Shown one piece after another: positions 36,536 through 44,444 of a stretch of 64,000 bases of DNA (position 1 is the first letter of the stretch; every line of letters begins with the position of its first letter). The notes under the pieces were generated by a model. That model had not been told where the DNA came from, did not search any database, and was given only the letters and a program-made list of their open reading frames with translations. Made by a program: the position numbers and the translations under genes. Origin of the DNA: an uncultured Lachnospiraceae bacterium (GTDB lineage Bacteria; Bacillota; Clostridia; Lachnospirales; Lachnospiraceae); assembly GCA_930972465.1 (NCBI GenBank), contig CAKNHF010000006.1, positions 59,894 through 123,893 of the forward strand, written 5' to 3'.

Positions 36536-37242
36536 TGCAGAGACCTCCATTTTATATATTCCAGATGCTTCTGGCGCACCAGCGGACGGTATTTCCGGCT
36601 CATTGGAATGTGTTCTCCGGATTGAAGGAGAATTTCTGTATCACGGATGCTCCGGATGTATTCCATATTGACAAGATAGGAAGCGTGAGAACGGACAAAG
36701 AGCAGCGGATTCAGGTCCTTTTCGATCGGATTGAGTTTTCCATAGAAGGAGTAGGTTTCGCCTGCCGTATGAAGCATGAGTTTGCGCAGACGGGATTCAA
36801 AATACATGATCTCCTGAAACGGGATCTGGTACTGGTCCCGGTCTACATGAAAGCAGAACAGTTCACCCCGGTCAGTCATATAGTTTATGGCGTCTGTCAG
36901 CGCTTTTTGAAAGACTTCCTTCTCAATGGGTTTTGTTATGAAGCGGTAAGGAAGGGTCTCAAAGATCTGATACACATATTCCCTGTAGTCTGTGATATAG
37001 ATAATGAGAGCGCATGGGTCCTTTCCCCGGATCGCAGAAGCGGTCTCGATCCCGGAGATGCCGGGCAGGGCGATATCCATGAAATAAAGGGAGAATCTCT
37101 GTTTTCCATCAGACAGAAAAGAGAGCAGATCCTCTCCGGAAGAAAACACTTCTACGGGGCACTCGTTAAGTATTTCGCATATATAATTCTCAATCTGTGA
37201 CTGAACGGGAACACTGTCCTCGCAGATTCCAATCGTGATCAT
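36532..37242 (-). CDS. LytTR-family response regulator (AgrA/LytR type)
   Basis: 236 residues from the ATG at 37242 with AGGAGAAC; the frame is open to 37296 without a site. Receiver domain with phospho-acceptor D56 (FMDIALPG) and conserved K104 (TKPI). LytTR DNA-binding domain from about 130, with YFESRLRKLMLHTAGETYSF (motif YFES) and FVRSHASYLVN. It is the first gene of a two-gene operon with the kinase and lies opposite a membrane-protein gene whose promoter carries paired direct repeats. Confidence 0.93.
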   Translation of the reverse strand: MITIGICEDSVPVQSQIENYICEILNECPVEVFSSGEDLLSFLSDGKQRFSLYFMDIALPGISGIETASAIRGKDPCALIIYITDYREYVYQIFETLPYRFITKPIEKEVFQKALTDAINYMTDRGELFCFHVDRDQYQIPFQEIMYFESRLRKLMLHTAGETYSFYGKLNPIEKDLNPLLFVRSHASYLVNMEYIRSIRDTEILLQSGEHIPMSRKYRPLVRQKHLEYIKWRSLQ

Positions 37243-37318
37243 TCTTGTTCTCCTGGTCCTCGAATTCAGTTTTAAAAATAAAAAATATCGGTTCAAGTAT
37301 ATTGAATTACATGATTAC

Positions 37319-37347
37319 AGTATAGTTCTTTTGCCTGAACGTGGCAA
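37319..37347 (-). promoter_or_regulatory. Promoter of the LytTR regulator/kinase operon
   Basis: On the minus strand TTGCCA (37342-37347), 17-base spacer, TATACT (37319-37324). It faces away from the 37496 gene and is separated from its promoter by the paired repeats at 37364-37394. Confidence 0.6.
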
Positions 37348-37363
37348 GCAGATCAGAAAGCCA

Positions 37364-37394
37364 AAAATGACAGACTCTGATACCGAAAATGACA
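37364..37394 (+). promoter_or_regulatory. Paired direct repeats, probable LytTR binding site
   Basis: AAAATGACA occurs at 37364-37372 and again at 37386-37394, exactly 22 bases apart, with further matches around them (CC before, TCT after). Two 9-base direct repeats two helical turns apart are the usual layout for AgrA/LytTR dimers. They lie between the two divergent promoters. Confidence 0.6.
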
Positions 37395-37403
37395 CCTTCT
37401 CTC

Positions 37404-37428
37404 TCAGAAATAATATTTCTGATATGAT
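37404..37428 (+). promoter_or_regulatory. Extended -10 promoter with embedded perfect inverted repeat
   Basis: TG-n-TATGAT (37420-37428) is an extended -10; the -35 region (around 37400) is poor, as expected of an activator-dependent promoter. TCAGAAAT (37404-37411) and ATTTCTGA (37415-37422) form a perfect inverted repeat around AAT directly upstream of and touching the -10. It drives the membrane gene at 37496. Confidence 0.5.
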
Positions 37429-37495
37429 CAGGATGAAAAGAAGAGAAGACCGGCCTATATAAGACGTCGGCTGATTTGAGGAAGGAGTGGAGAAA

Positions 37496-37918
37496 ATGAA
37501 TGAGAAGAGAAATGTGATTTTATGGACCTGTCTGGCTGCTGGGCTGTTCTGTATGGAACTGATCCTGGTCAGCCTGACGCCGCTGGCAAAGATCGGAAAC
37601 GGGACACGGTTCGGGAGCAGCGGCATGTTTTACAATCTCTATCTGGGAGGAGGGAGCTATCTGATCCCGCTGGCTCTGTACTGTTTGAACATCCGGGCCA
37701 TGAAATATGTGATCGGCTGTGTGAACGGACTCTGGCTGATCTGTCATCCGGCGATTGCACTGATCTGTTTTGGAGCGCTGAGCCTGACGAGTTGGATCGA
37801 GATGTCTTATCATTTCCTTGATGTTGCGAGCCTTCTCACCGCCGGGGTATTTTCTCTGTGCAGTTTTGTGGTCGGGATCCTGTGGTATCCAATGTGCCGG
37901 AAAAAGAAGACTGCCTGA
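37496..37918 (+). CDS. Four-TM membrane protein, likely target of the adjacent LytTR system
   Basis: 140 residues from the ATG at 37496 with GAAGGAG eight bases upstream; a GTG at 37487 overlaps the site and is less likely. Four hydrophobic segments (about 9-27, 50-66, 69-92, 106-131) and a basic end CRKKKTA. No family recognised. It stands alone between the LytTR repeats and a strong terminator, so it is a one-gene unit probably switched on by the neighbouring regulator. Confidence 0.7.
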   Translation: MNEKRNVILWTCLAAGLFCMELILVSLTPLAKIGNGTRFGSSGMFYNLYLGGGSYLIPLALYCLNIRAMKYVIGCVNGLWLICHPAIALICFGALSLTSWIEMSYHFLDVASLLTAGVFSLCSFVVGILWYPMCRKKKTA

Positions 37919-37945
37919 ATGTACCGGACGTAATAGCTAAAATGC

Positions 37946-37992
37946 AGAAAACGGAGCTCATCTGGATCTGATCCAAAAGAGCTCCGTTTTCT
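37946..37992. terminator. Bidirectional terminator
   Basis: AGAAAACGGAGCTC (37946-37959) pairs perfectly with GAGCTCCGTTTTCT (37979-37992), with A/T runs on both sides; it serves the 37496 gene and the M20 gene coming from the right. Confidence 0.85.
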
Positions 37993-38012
37993 ATAAAATT
38001 TTTTATCAAAAA

Positions 38013-39455
38013 TCAGTCGGGAATTGTCGGAACCGCATCCGCCGGGATCGGGCATACATACCCGGATTGCGTATTCTTTTCGAATTCTATGCGGGCCTGT
38101 TTCAACAACTCCGGATCTTCAAAAAGGTCTACTGCGGATGCTGCGATCACTTTCGCCGCGCAGACGGCCGCTTTTTTTCCGATAGAAGTTCCGTCGCAGG
38201 AGACGTTCTGCCAGCTGTGCCCCGGACAGCCGTTAGGCCATGCCGCAACATGGATCTGAGCCGTGGGGGTAAGCCAGCTCACGTCGCCCACGTCGGTAGA
38301 GCCTGCAGTGAAGGCCTCGCCCTGATAGAGAGGGCAGAGAAAATCGTTCATCGCATGTCCGGTCTCTTTCTGGAGCCGGATCACTTCTTCACGCAGATCA
38401 GCGTCATTCTCGGCACCGAATCCGGGAACATGGTCATTCCCATTGTAAGTCTGCGACAGTCTGTCGGCAAAATCAAGTTCCTCCGAAGTGTGTTCCGGAA
38501 CACCGATCTCTTCAAAATTATGGTACAGAACACGTTCTAATGTATGGTTGCTGACAGTATCCGCCAGCCCGTCGATAAACTTGCGTTCTACAGTGGTATC
38601 AGTCATCAGAGCAGCTCCTTCCGCAATCCGGTCGACTCTGGCCTGAAGTTCTACAGCCTCTGCCACATGATTGGAACGAATCATATAGAGCACGCTGGCC
38701 TTTGGCTGGACAACGTTAGGGCTTACTCCGCCTGCATCCGTGATGGCATAATGAACCCGCGCCCTGTCACTCATATGCTCCCGCAGGAACTGGACTCCGA
38801 TGTTCATCAGTTCCACCGCGTCAAGGGCGCTGCGCCCCATCTCTGGAGCCCCTGCCGCGTGGGAAGCGATCCCGGTAAATTTGTACTGGATCTGGATACA
38901 GGAGTTGGAGGAACCGGTCCGGACTTCGTTCACATCTTCCGGATGCCAGGTCAGAGCCGCATCCAGAGACTTCCACAGCCCATCTCTTGCCATGAATGCT
39001 TTTGCCGCACCGCCTTCTTCTCCCGGGCAGCCGAAGAGAATCACAGTGCCGTCATGTCCGGTTTCTTCCAGATAGGCTTTTACACCAAGTACAGCACCGA
39101 AAGACCCGGCACCCAGTAAATTGTGCCCGCATCCATGCCCGCAGCCTCCCGGAACGATCTCCTTTTGCTCAAGGCTTCCTGCCTCCTGAGAAAGGCCGGA
39201 GAGTGCATCGTACTCTGCCAGGATACCGATCCTCGGACTTCCTTTTCCGAAGCTGGCCGAAAACGCAGTGCGGATTCCGCACATTCCGCGCTCTATTTCA
39301 AATCCTTCATTTTCAAGAACGGAGCAGTAGTATTCGGCTGACTGATCTTCCTGAAGTGAAAGCTCAGGATGGCTCCAGATATGATCGGCAGTTTTACAGA
39401 TCAGTTCTTTTTTCTTTTCGATTTCATTTAATGCAGTCTGTTTCTCTTGTGTCAT
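38013..39455 (-). CDS. M20 family amidohydrolase, AbgB-like (p-aminobenzoyl-glutamate hydrolase subunit B family)
   Basis: 480 residues from the ATG at 39455 with GGGAGGAG; the frame is open to 39473. Metal-site segments seen: HPELSLQE, GGCGHGCGHNLLGAG, CPGEEGGAAK and a late STDVGDVSW with HVAAWPNGCPGHSW. Length equals AbgB (about 480). The family cleaves aminobenzoyl-glutamate or other N-acyl amino acids and dipeptides; the true substrate is not known. It lies in tandem after a polar amino-acid ABC operon but has its own spacing of 157 bases with a terminator between them. Confidence 0.85.
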   Translation of the reverse strand: MTQEKQTALNEIEKKKELICKTADHIWSHPELSLQEDQSAEYYCSVLENEGFEIERGMCGIRTAFSASFGKGSPRIGILAEYDALSGLSQEAGSLEQKEIVPGGCGHGCGHNLLGAGSFGAVLGVKAYLEETGHDGTVILFGCPGEEGGAAKAFMARDGLWKSLDAALTWHPEDVNEVRTGSSNSCIQIQYKFTGIASHAAGAPEMGRSALDAVELMNIGVQFLREHMSDRARVHYAITDAGGVSPNVVQPKASVLYMIRSNHVAEAVELQARVDRIAEGAALMTDTTVERKFIDGLADTVSNHTLERVLYHNFEEIGVPEHTSEELDFADRLSQTYNGNDHVPGFGAENDADLREEVIRLQKETGHAMNDFLCPLYQGEAFTAGSTDVGDVSWLTPTAQIHVAAWPNGCPGHSWQNVSCDGTSIGKKAAVCAAKVIAASAVDLFEDPELLKQARIEFEKNTQSGYVCPIPADAVPTIPD

Positions 39456-39535
39456 TTTTGATTCTCCTCCCATTATTATCGTTCAGATTATGAACAGAAT
39501 CCAGAAGCCTAAGCGTCTGAAAACAAACATAAAAT

Positions 39536-39572
39536 GAGATCCCGAAAGAGAGTGCTCTCGTTGCGGGATCTC
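39536..39572 (-). terminator. Terminator of the amino-acid ABC operon
   Basis: GAGATCCCG (39536-39544) and CGGGATCTC (39564-39572) pair, with an inner AGAG/CTCT stem; on the minus strand T-rich ATTTTATGTTTGTTTTC follows. Confidence 0.7.
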
Positions 39573-39612
39573 GACTTAATCCGGAAGCCGGAGCAATGCG
39601 GTCCGGAATCTT

Positions 39613-40371
39613 TTACAGAACCTTTGAAAGGAAATCCTGAAGACGGGGATTCTGTGGATGATCAAAGAGTTCCTTCGGATCTCCCTGTTCCAGAAGCCTT
39701 CCATCCGCCATGAAAAGAAGCCGGTTACCGACCTCACGGGCAAAGCCCATCTCATGGGTCACAACGACCATAGTCATTCCCTCTTCAGCCAGTTCTTTCA
39801 TAACATCCAGCACCTCGCCGACCATCTCAGGATCGAGAGCAGAGGTGGGCTCGTCAAAGAGCATGACCTCCGGTTCCATGGCAAGGGCACGAACGATAGC
39901 GACACGCTGCTTCTGTCCTCCTGAGAGCTGAATCGGATAGGCATCAGCGCGATCTTTAAGGCCTACCCTGTCAAGAAGCTCGAGAGCTTTCTTTTCTGCG
40001 TCCGCTTTGGAGATTCCTTTTACTTTCATCGGCGCAAGGGTCATATTGTCCAGGATTGTCATATGAGGGAAAAGATTGAAATGCTGGAATACCATTCCCA
40101 TTTTCTGACGGAGTTTGTCGATGTCCAGCTTTACTGTTTTTCCCTCCTCGTTCTTATATTTCTTTCTGGTAATATCTATCCCTTTGAAGATGATGGAACC
40201 TCCCGTAGGCTCTTCCAGAAGGTTCAGACTTCTCAGAAACGTAGATTTACCGGACCCGGAAGGCCCGATCACAGCGATCACGTCTCCTTTGTTGATATCG
40301 ACAGTCACGCCGTCCAGCGCCTTGATAGCGCCGCCTTTATAATGCTTTTTCAGATCAGTTACCTGAATCAT
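39613..40371 (-). CDS. Polar amino-acid ABC transporter, ATP-binding protein
   Basis: 252 residues from the ATG at 40371, one base after the permease stop; ribosome site AAGAGGTAG lies within the permease end. Walker [10 protein letters not shown] (36-44), signature LSGGQKQR, Walker [15 protein letters not shown], switch His in [13 protein letters not shown]. The GlnQ/HisP/ArtP family imports polar amino acids. A somewhat long loop [17 protein letters not shown] follows the first sheet region. Confidence 0.94.
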   Translation of the reverse strand: MIQVTDLKKHYKGGAIKALDGVTVDINKGDVIAVIGPSGSGKSTFLRSLNLLEEPTGGSIIFKGIDITRKKYKNEEGKTVKLDIDKLRQKMGMVFQHFNLFPHMTILDNMTLAPMKVKGISKADAEKKALELLDRVGLKDRADAYPIQLSGGQKQRVAIVRALAMEPEVMLFDEPTSALDPEMVGEVLDVMKELAEEGMTMVVVTHEMGFAREVGNRLLFMADGRLLEQGDPKELFDHPQNPRLQDFLSKVL

Positions 40372-40372
40372 G

Positions 40373-41158
40373 CTACCTCTTGTCTCCACGGCTCATCCTC
40401 CTTTCTACATATGCGATAACTTTGGAGGTGGGGAAACAGAGACAGAAATAGATCGCTGTCGCCACCAGCAACGGTTCAATAATGATAAACGTAGCGCCGC
40501 GCACTGCATTGACCGCGGACATGATATCCTGCACACCTATGGTGTATGTGATAGCAGATTCCTTGATAATAACAACGAATTCATTTGCAATCGCCGGAAG
40601 GATATTCTTTATTGCCTGAGGCAAAATAATATACCTCAGGTTCTGACTCTGCGAGAGCCCGAGGGAGCGGGCCGCCTCAGTCTGTCCGGAATCGATGGAC
40701 TGTATACCGGAACGGATAATCTCACACAGATAAGCTCCGGAGTTCATACCCAGCGCAACAACACCCGGAAGAAAACGCTCGAAACGTATAAACCCGAAAA
40801 GCTGGAAGCTGGGAAGTTCAACCATACTGAAAACACCGTAGTAAATAATGAAGACCTGTACCAGTACGGGAGTGGAACGCAAAATTTCAACATACGCTGT
40901 GGCAATGAAATCCAATGGATTAAAACGACTTAAAACCGCAAGAAATCCCTTTTCACGTGAATGGCCGTCAGAATCGATGCCGAGAAAAAGAAACGGTCTG
41001 ATATTAGACATCCTCATCAGGGCGAGTATCAGTGCAAGGCAGAAACCGATTACAACGGTAAACAGTGCAAGAAGAATCGTTACTACCGTACCCTGCCAGA
41101 ATAATTCGGCGTAAGGTGCGATTTTTGGAAAATTTTCCAACTGAATAAACTGATCCAT
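40373..41158 (-). CDS. Polar amino-acid ABC transporter, permease
   Basis: 261 residues with five to six membrane segments. HisM/GlnP family features: the [18 protein letters not shown] segment and the coupling motif [22 protein letters not shown] (motif EAARSLG). An insertion of about 40 residues (about 42-80, including [11 protein letters not shown]) separates TM1 from the next conserved part. A homodimeric permease is likely, as only one permease gene is present. Confidence 0.92.
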   Translation of the reverse strand: MDQFIQLENFPKIAPYAELFWQGTVVTILLALFTVVIGFCLALILALMRMSNIRPFLFLGIDSDGHSREKGFLAVLSRFNPLDFIATAYVEILRSTPVLVQVFIIYYGVFSMVELPSFQLFGFIRFERFLPGVVALGMNSGAYLCEIIRSGIQSIDSGQTEAARSLGLSQSQNLRYIILPQAIKNILPAIANEFVVIIKESAITYTIGVQDIMSAVNAVRGATFIIIEPLLVATAIYFCLCFPTSKVIAYVERRMSRGDKR

Positions 41159-41175
41159 AGTTACTCCTTTCGTTC

Positions 41176-41206
41176 AGAAAAACGGGCCCCCGGAAGGGAG
41201 CCCCGT
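41176..41206 (-). terminator. Attenuator-type hairpin between binding protein and permease genes
   Basis: On the minus strand ACGGGGCTCCC pairs with GGGGGCCCGT (one bulge, one G-U) around TTCC, followed by five T. It sits in the 66-base gap between the solute-binding protein and the permease, where partial termination keeps binding protein in excess. Confidence 0.65.
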
Positions 41207-41224
41207 CGTTCATTTATCAGATCC

Positions 41225-42100
41225 TTACTGAGCGTTTCCGCTGTCGTCAAGGAGTCCTTCGTAGGTCTGTCCTGCCGCCTGCTCAGATGCTTCTGCAACA
41301 AACTGATCCATGCTTCCGTCCTCAAGCGCCGCTGCGATTGCCTCGTTAACGGCATCAAGCAGTTCCGGGTTATCCTTCACAACACCGATTGCTGATCCCT
41401 CCACATCATAGGGAACATCCATGACGATCTCAAGATCCGGATAATTTTTCTGATAGCTCTCAGCTACTGCTGTCTCAATATAAGCGGCATCCATAGTACC
41501 TGCAAGCAGCTCGGAGATGATATCTGTCACCTTCGGAAGAGATATGATATCTGCCTCCGGAGAGTTTTCATTGGCAAGATCAAGCTGGATAGAACCAGTC
41601 TGAGCTCCTACGGTTACATCAGGGTTGTTTATTGATTCAAAAGAGTTGTAAGTGTCAGCGTTTTCTTTCGTTGTGACAAGTGACTGTCCGCCCCCGTAAT
41701 AAATATCAGAGAATTCCATAATTGATTCTCTGTTCGGATCGGGTGAAAGCCCTGCCATTCCAAGATCAACGGATTTTGTCTGAAGTTCGCTGAGCACACC
41801 GTCAAAGTCAACTGTGATAACTTCGAGTTCAAGTCCCATATAATCAGCGATATACTGGGCAAGCGCCATATCAAAGCCTGCAAGTGTCGGATTTCCGTCC
41901 TCATCGATTGCATAGAACTCATAAGGCGCAAAATCAGGGCTTGTTGCAACTGTGAGTTTTCCGTCTGTGACGGTCTGTACAGCTCCGTCTCCGGATCCCT
42001 CGCCGGATGCAGAGTCGTCTGAATTATTGCTGCTTCCGCAAGCAGCAAGTGAAAATACTGTGCATGCGGCAAGAAGTACTGCTAAAAGTCTCTTTTTCAT
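41225..42100 (-). CDS. Polar amino-acid ABC transporter, substrate-binding lipoprotein
   Basis: 291 residues from the ATG at 42100 with AGGAGGATC; the frame is open to 42115. Signal peptide with lipobox SLAACG (Cys about 21), an acidic/Ser-rich linker, then a type II (SBP_bac_3) domain: LTVATSPDFAPYEF near 52-65, GFDMALAQYIADYMGLELEV, and DLGMAGLSPDPNRE. The ligand is probably a polar amino acid; specificity cannot be told. Confidence 0.93.
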   Translation of the reverse strand: MKKRLLAVLLAACTVFSLAACGSSNNSDDSASGEGSGDGAVQTVTDGKLTVATSPDFAPYEFYAIDEDGNPTLAGFDMALAQYIADYMGLELEVITVDFDGVLSELQTKSVDLGMAGLSPDPNRESIMEFSDIYYGGGQSLVTTKENADTYNSFESINNPDVTVGAQTGSIQLDLANENSPEADIISLPKVTDIISELLAGTMDAAYIETAVAESYQKNYPDLEIVMDVPYDVEGSAIGVVKDNPELLDAVNEAIAAALEDGSMDQFVAEASEQAAGQTYEGLLDDSGNAQ

Positions 42101-42155
42101 AATGATCCTCCTCAAAATGATTGAATAAATATGTATATAAAATTCATATTTATTA

Positions 42156-42184
42156 ATAATACCTGATTAGTTAAAAATAATCAA
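42156..42184 (-). promoter_or_regulatory. Promoter of the amino-acid ABC operon
   Basis: On the minus strand TTGATT (42179-42184), 17-base spacer, TATTAT (42156-42161). Confidence 0.65.
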
Positions 42185-42260
42185 GACATATCCGCAAAAA
42201 CTTGATGTTTCTTTCCTTTCTCTCCAAAGCCCGCCTTCCTGATGACGACAAACCTTCATT

Positions 42261-42292
42261 TCACAGCGCAGTCAGCTCACAGCGCAGTCAGC
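42261..42292. repeat. 16-base perfect tandem repeat, two copies
   Basis: TCACAGCGCAGTCAGC at 42261-42276 is repeated without change at 42277-42292. The second copy overlaps the end of the candidate micro-ORF, so its stop codon lies in the repeat. Confidence 0.8.
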
Positions 42293-42347
42293 TTCCTACA
42301 CTCCATAAGACGATCACTGCAGAACATATCAAAAGACTAAACGCCAT
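42288..42347 (-). CDS. Candidate micro-ORF encoding a 19-residue hydrophobic peptide
   Basis: On the minus strand an AGGAGGT ribosome site stands 7 bases before ATG 42347, and the frame reads MAFSLLICSAVIVLWSVGS then TGA. The peptide is one membrane-length hydrophobic helix. There is no family match that I know. The perfect ribosome site is the main argument; chance cannot be excluded for a 60-base frame. It could be a small membrane regulator, a toxin-like peptide or a leader for the downstream ABC operon. Confidence 0.4.
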   Translation of the reverse strand: MAFSLLICSAVIVLWSVGS

Positions 42348-42396
42348 ACACAGTACCTCCTGTAAATTAACTTTAATTAACTTTATTTTTTCCTGT

Positions 42397-42440
42397 AAAA
42401 CAAAAAGGAATGGACACCCTGCTTTATGCGAACCCATTCC
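42397..42440 (-). terminator. Hairpin with T run upstream of the micro-ORF
   Basis: On the minus strand GGAATGG (42434-42440) pairs with CCATTCC (42407-42413) over a 20-base loop, followed by TTTTTGTTTT. It lies before, not after, the micro-ORF, so it may act as an attenuator for a transcript started near 42480. Confidence 0.4.
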
Positions 42441-42517
42441 ATTATATCTCTGTATTTATGTATACAATTATACTGTTTTTGACCGAAATTTTCAGGAAGA
42501 AAGCAAAATGAAACCGG

Positions 42518-42546
42518 TTGAATTTCCATGCTAATCCATTTATAAT
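42518..42546 (+). promoter_or_regulatory. Promoter for the radical SAM / RNase G operon
   Basis: TTGAAT (42518-42523), 17-base spacer, perfect TATAAT (42541-42546), 32 bases before the ATG. Confidence 0.65.
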
Positions 42547-42578
42547 ATGTTCCGATAATAAAAATGGAAGGAACAGAA

Positions 42579-44444
42579 ATGAGAAAATTAGCGTTAGATG
42601 ATGAAATACTGCTCAACATAGAGAAACCTGCCCGCTACATCGGCGGTGAGGTCAATTCAGTAATGAAAGATAAAGACAAAGTGGACATCCGCTTCGCTAT
42701 GTGCTTCCCGGACGTATACGAGATTGGCATGTCCCATCTGGGCATCCAGATCCTTTATGACATGTTCAACCGCCGGGAAGACACATGGTGTGAGCGAGTC
42801 TATTCTCCGTGGATGGATCTCGACAAGATACTAAGAGAAAAAAACATCCCTCTTTTCGCCCTGGAATCGCAGGATCCGGTACGGAATTTTGACTTTCTCG
42901 GCATTACGATCCAGTTCGAGATGTGTTACACAAACATACTGCAGATCCTGGATCTCAGTCAGATCCCGCTCCATGCGTCCGACAGGACGGAAGAAGATCC
43001 TTTTGTAATCGGCGGAGGACCGTGTACGTATAATCCGGAGCCTCTGGCTGAATTTTTCGATATTTTTTACATCGGCGAAGGAGAGACTGTCTACGATGAG
43101 CTTCTCGACGCATACAGAGAATGGAAGAAAACCGGCGGTTCGAGAAAAGATTTTCTCAGGCAGGCCGCACAGATTGAAGGGCTGTATGTACCGCAGTTTT
43201 ATAATGTGACTTATCATGAGGACGGCACAATTGAATCCTTTCTTCCCAATGATCCGTCTGCGCCTGAAAGGATCAGAAAGCAGGTAGTTATGGAAGTGAC
43301 GGATGCGCCTTACCCGATGAAGCCCGTTGTCCCATTTATCAAGGCCACACAGGATCGTGTCGTACTGGAGATCCAGCGCGGCTGTATCCGCGGATGCCGT
43401 TTCTGTCAGGCAGGAATGATCTATCGTCCTACCAGAGAGCGCCGTGTGGAAACGTTAAAGGAATACGCCCGTGCAATGCTGAAAAACACCGGACATGAAG
43501 AGATCTCGTTGAGCTCATTAAGCTCCAGTGATTATTCCAGTCTATATGAACTTGTGACATTTCTGATTGATGAATTTAAAGATAAGGGCATTAATATCTC
43601 CCTTCCCTCACTTCGCATCGATGCCTTCTCGCTGGATGTCATGAGCAAAGTACAGGATATTCGCAAGAGCAGCCTTACATTTGCTCCTGAGGCAGGTTCG
43701 CAGAGAATGCGTGATGTGATCAACAAGGGCCTTACGGAAGAAGAAATACTGACCGGGGCGGGAGAGGCGTTCGAGGGCGGCTGGACAAAAGTTAAACTGT
43801 ACTTCATGCTCGGCCTTCCCACAGAGACGGAGGAAGATATGCAAGAGATTGCCCGGCTTTCAGATCGGGTGGCACGAAGATATTATGAAATTCCGAAAGA
43901 TCAGCGCCATGGGAAATGCCAGATTACGGCAAGTTCATCCTTCTTTGTACCAAAACCGTTCACTCCCTTCCAGTGGGCATCCATGTATACAGCAGAAGAG
44001 TATGATCGGAGGGCCCATATTGTGAACGAAGAATTTCGTGAACAGTTAAACCGTAAGAGTCTGAAATATAACTGGCATGATGCTCAGGTTACCGTGCTTG
44101 AAGGTGTTATGGCAAGGGGAGACCGCCGGGTAGGGGCGGTAATTGAGGAAGCGTACCGGCTGGGCTGCCTTTTTGACTCATGGACAGAATCCTTCCGTAA
44201 CGATCTCTGGATGGAAGCATTCAGGAACACGGATGTGGATATCTCTTTCTATAATCAGAGAGAACGTGGAAAAGATGAGATATTCCCGTGGGATTTCATT
44301 GATATCGGAGTGAGCCGTTCCTTCCTTTACAGAGAGTGGGAACGTGCATTGAATGAAACTGTAACTCCCAACTGCCGGGAGAAATGCTCAGGCTGCGGGG
44401 CCGCGGGATTCGGAGGAGGTGTCTGTTATGAAAGCAAGAATTAA
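42579..44444 (+). CDS. TIGR03960 family B12-binding radical SAM protein
   Basis: 621 residues from the ATG at 42579 with GGAAGGA; an ATG at 42564 overlaps that site. N-terminal B12-binding-like region (about 30-180, including FPDVYEIGMSHLGIQILYD, motif FPDVYE), then the radical SAM core with cluster motif CIRGCRFCQAG (about 269-279) and LSSLSSSDY. The C terminus has a cysteine set CREKCSGCGAAGFGGGVC. Always next to the DUF2344 protein encoded downstream in such genomes; the pair is of unknown function, presumably RNA modification. Confidence 0.9.
   Translation: MRKLALDDEILLNIEKPARYIGGEVNSVMKDKDKVDIRFAMCFPDVYEIGMSHLGIQILYDMFNRREDTWCERVYSPWMDLDKILREKNIPLFALESQDPVRNFDFLGITIQFEMCYTNILQILDLSQIPLHASDRTEEDPFVIGGGPCTYNPEPLAEFFDIFYIGEGETVYDELLDAYREWKKTGGSRKDFLRQAAQIEGLYVPQFYNVTYHEDGTIESFLPNDPSAPERIRKQVVMEVTDAPYPMKPVVPFIKATQDRVVLEIQRGCIRGCRFCQAGMIYRPTRERRVETLKEYARAMLKNTGHEEISLSSLSSSDYSSLYELVTFLIDEFKDKGINISLPSLRIDAFSLDVMSKVQDIRKSSLTFAPEAGSQRMRDVINKGLTEEEILTGAGEAFEGGWTKVKLYFMLGLPTETEEDMQEIARLSDRVARRYYEIPKDQRHGKCQITASSSFFVPKPFTPFQWASMYTAEEYDRRAHIVNEEFREQLNRKSLKYNWHDAQVTVLEGVMARGDRRVGAVIEEAYRLGCLFDSWTESFRNDLWMEAFRNTDVDISFYNQRERGKDEIFPWDFIDIGVSRSFLYREWERALNETVTPNCREKCSGCGAAGFGGGVCYESKN

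Larger units (their letters stand above)
42101..42578. other. 478-bp divergent intergenic region
   Basis: The only gap over 300 bases. From left to right: minus-strand promoter of the binding-protein gene (42156-42184), a 16-base tandem repeat (42261-42292), a candidate 19-residue ORF on the minus strand (42288-42347), a minus-strand hairpin with T run (42397-42440), and the plus-strand promoter for the radical SAM gene (42518-42546). AT-rich throughout. Confidence 0.6.

Noticed and set aside
37235-37462. 75-codon plus-strand frame over the LytTR promoter region
   Set aside because: It begins inside the regulator's start region and runs through both promoters and the direct repeats; no ribosome site. 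Not an AgrD-like peptide.
38067-39493. Several open frames on the plus strand opposite the M20 gene
   Set aside because: The M20 frame on the minus strand has full family motifs and a strong ribosome site; the plus frames do not.
42383-42452. Minus-strand frame ending MEWVRIKQGVHSFLFYRKK across the hairpin at 42397-42440
   Set aside because: It coincides with the hairpin and T run and has only a weak ribosome site; the frame at 42288-42347 is the better peptide candidate.
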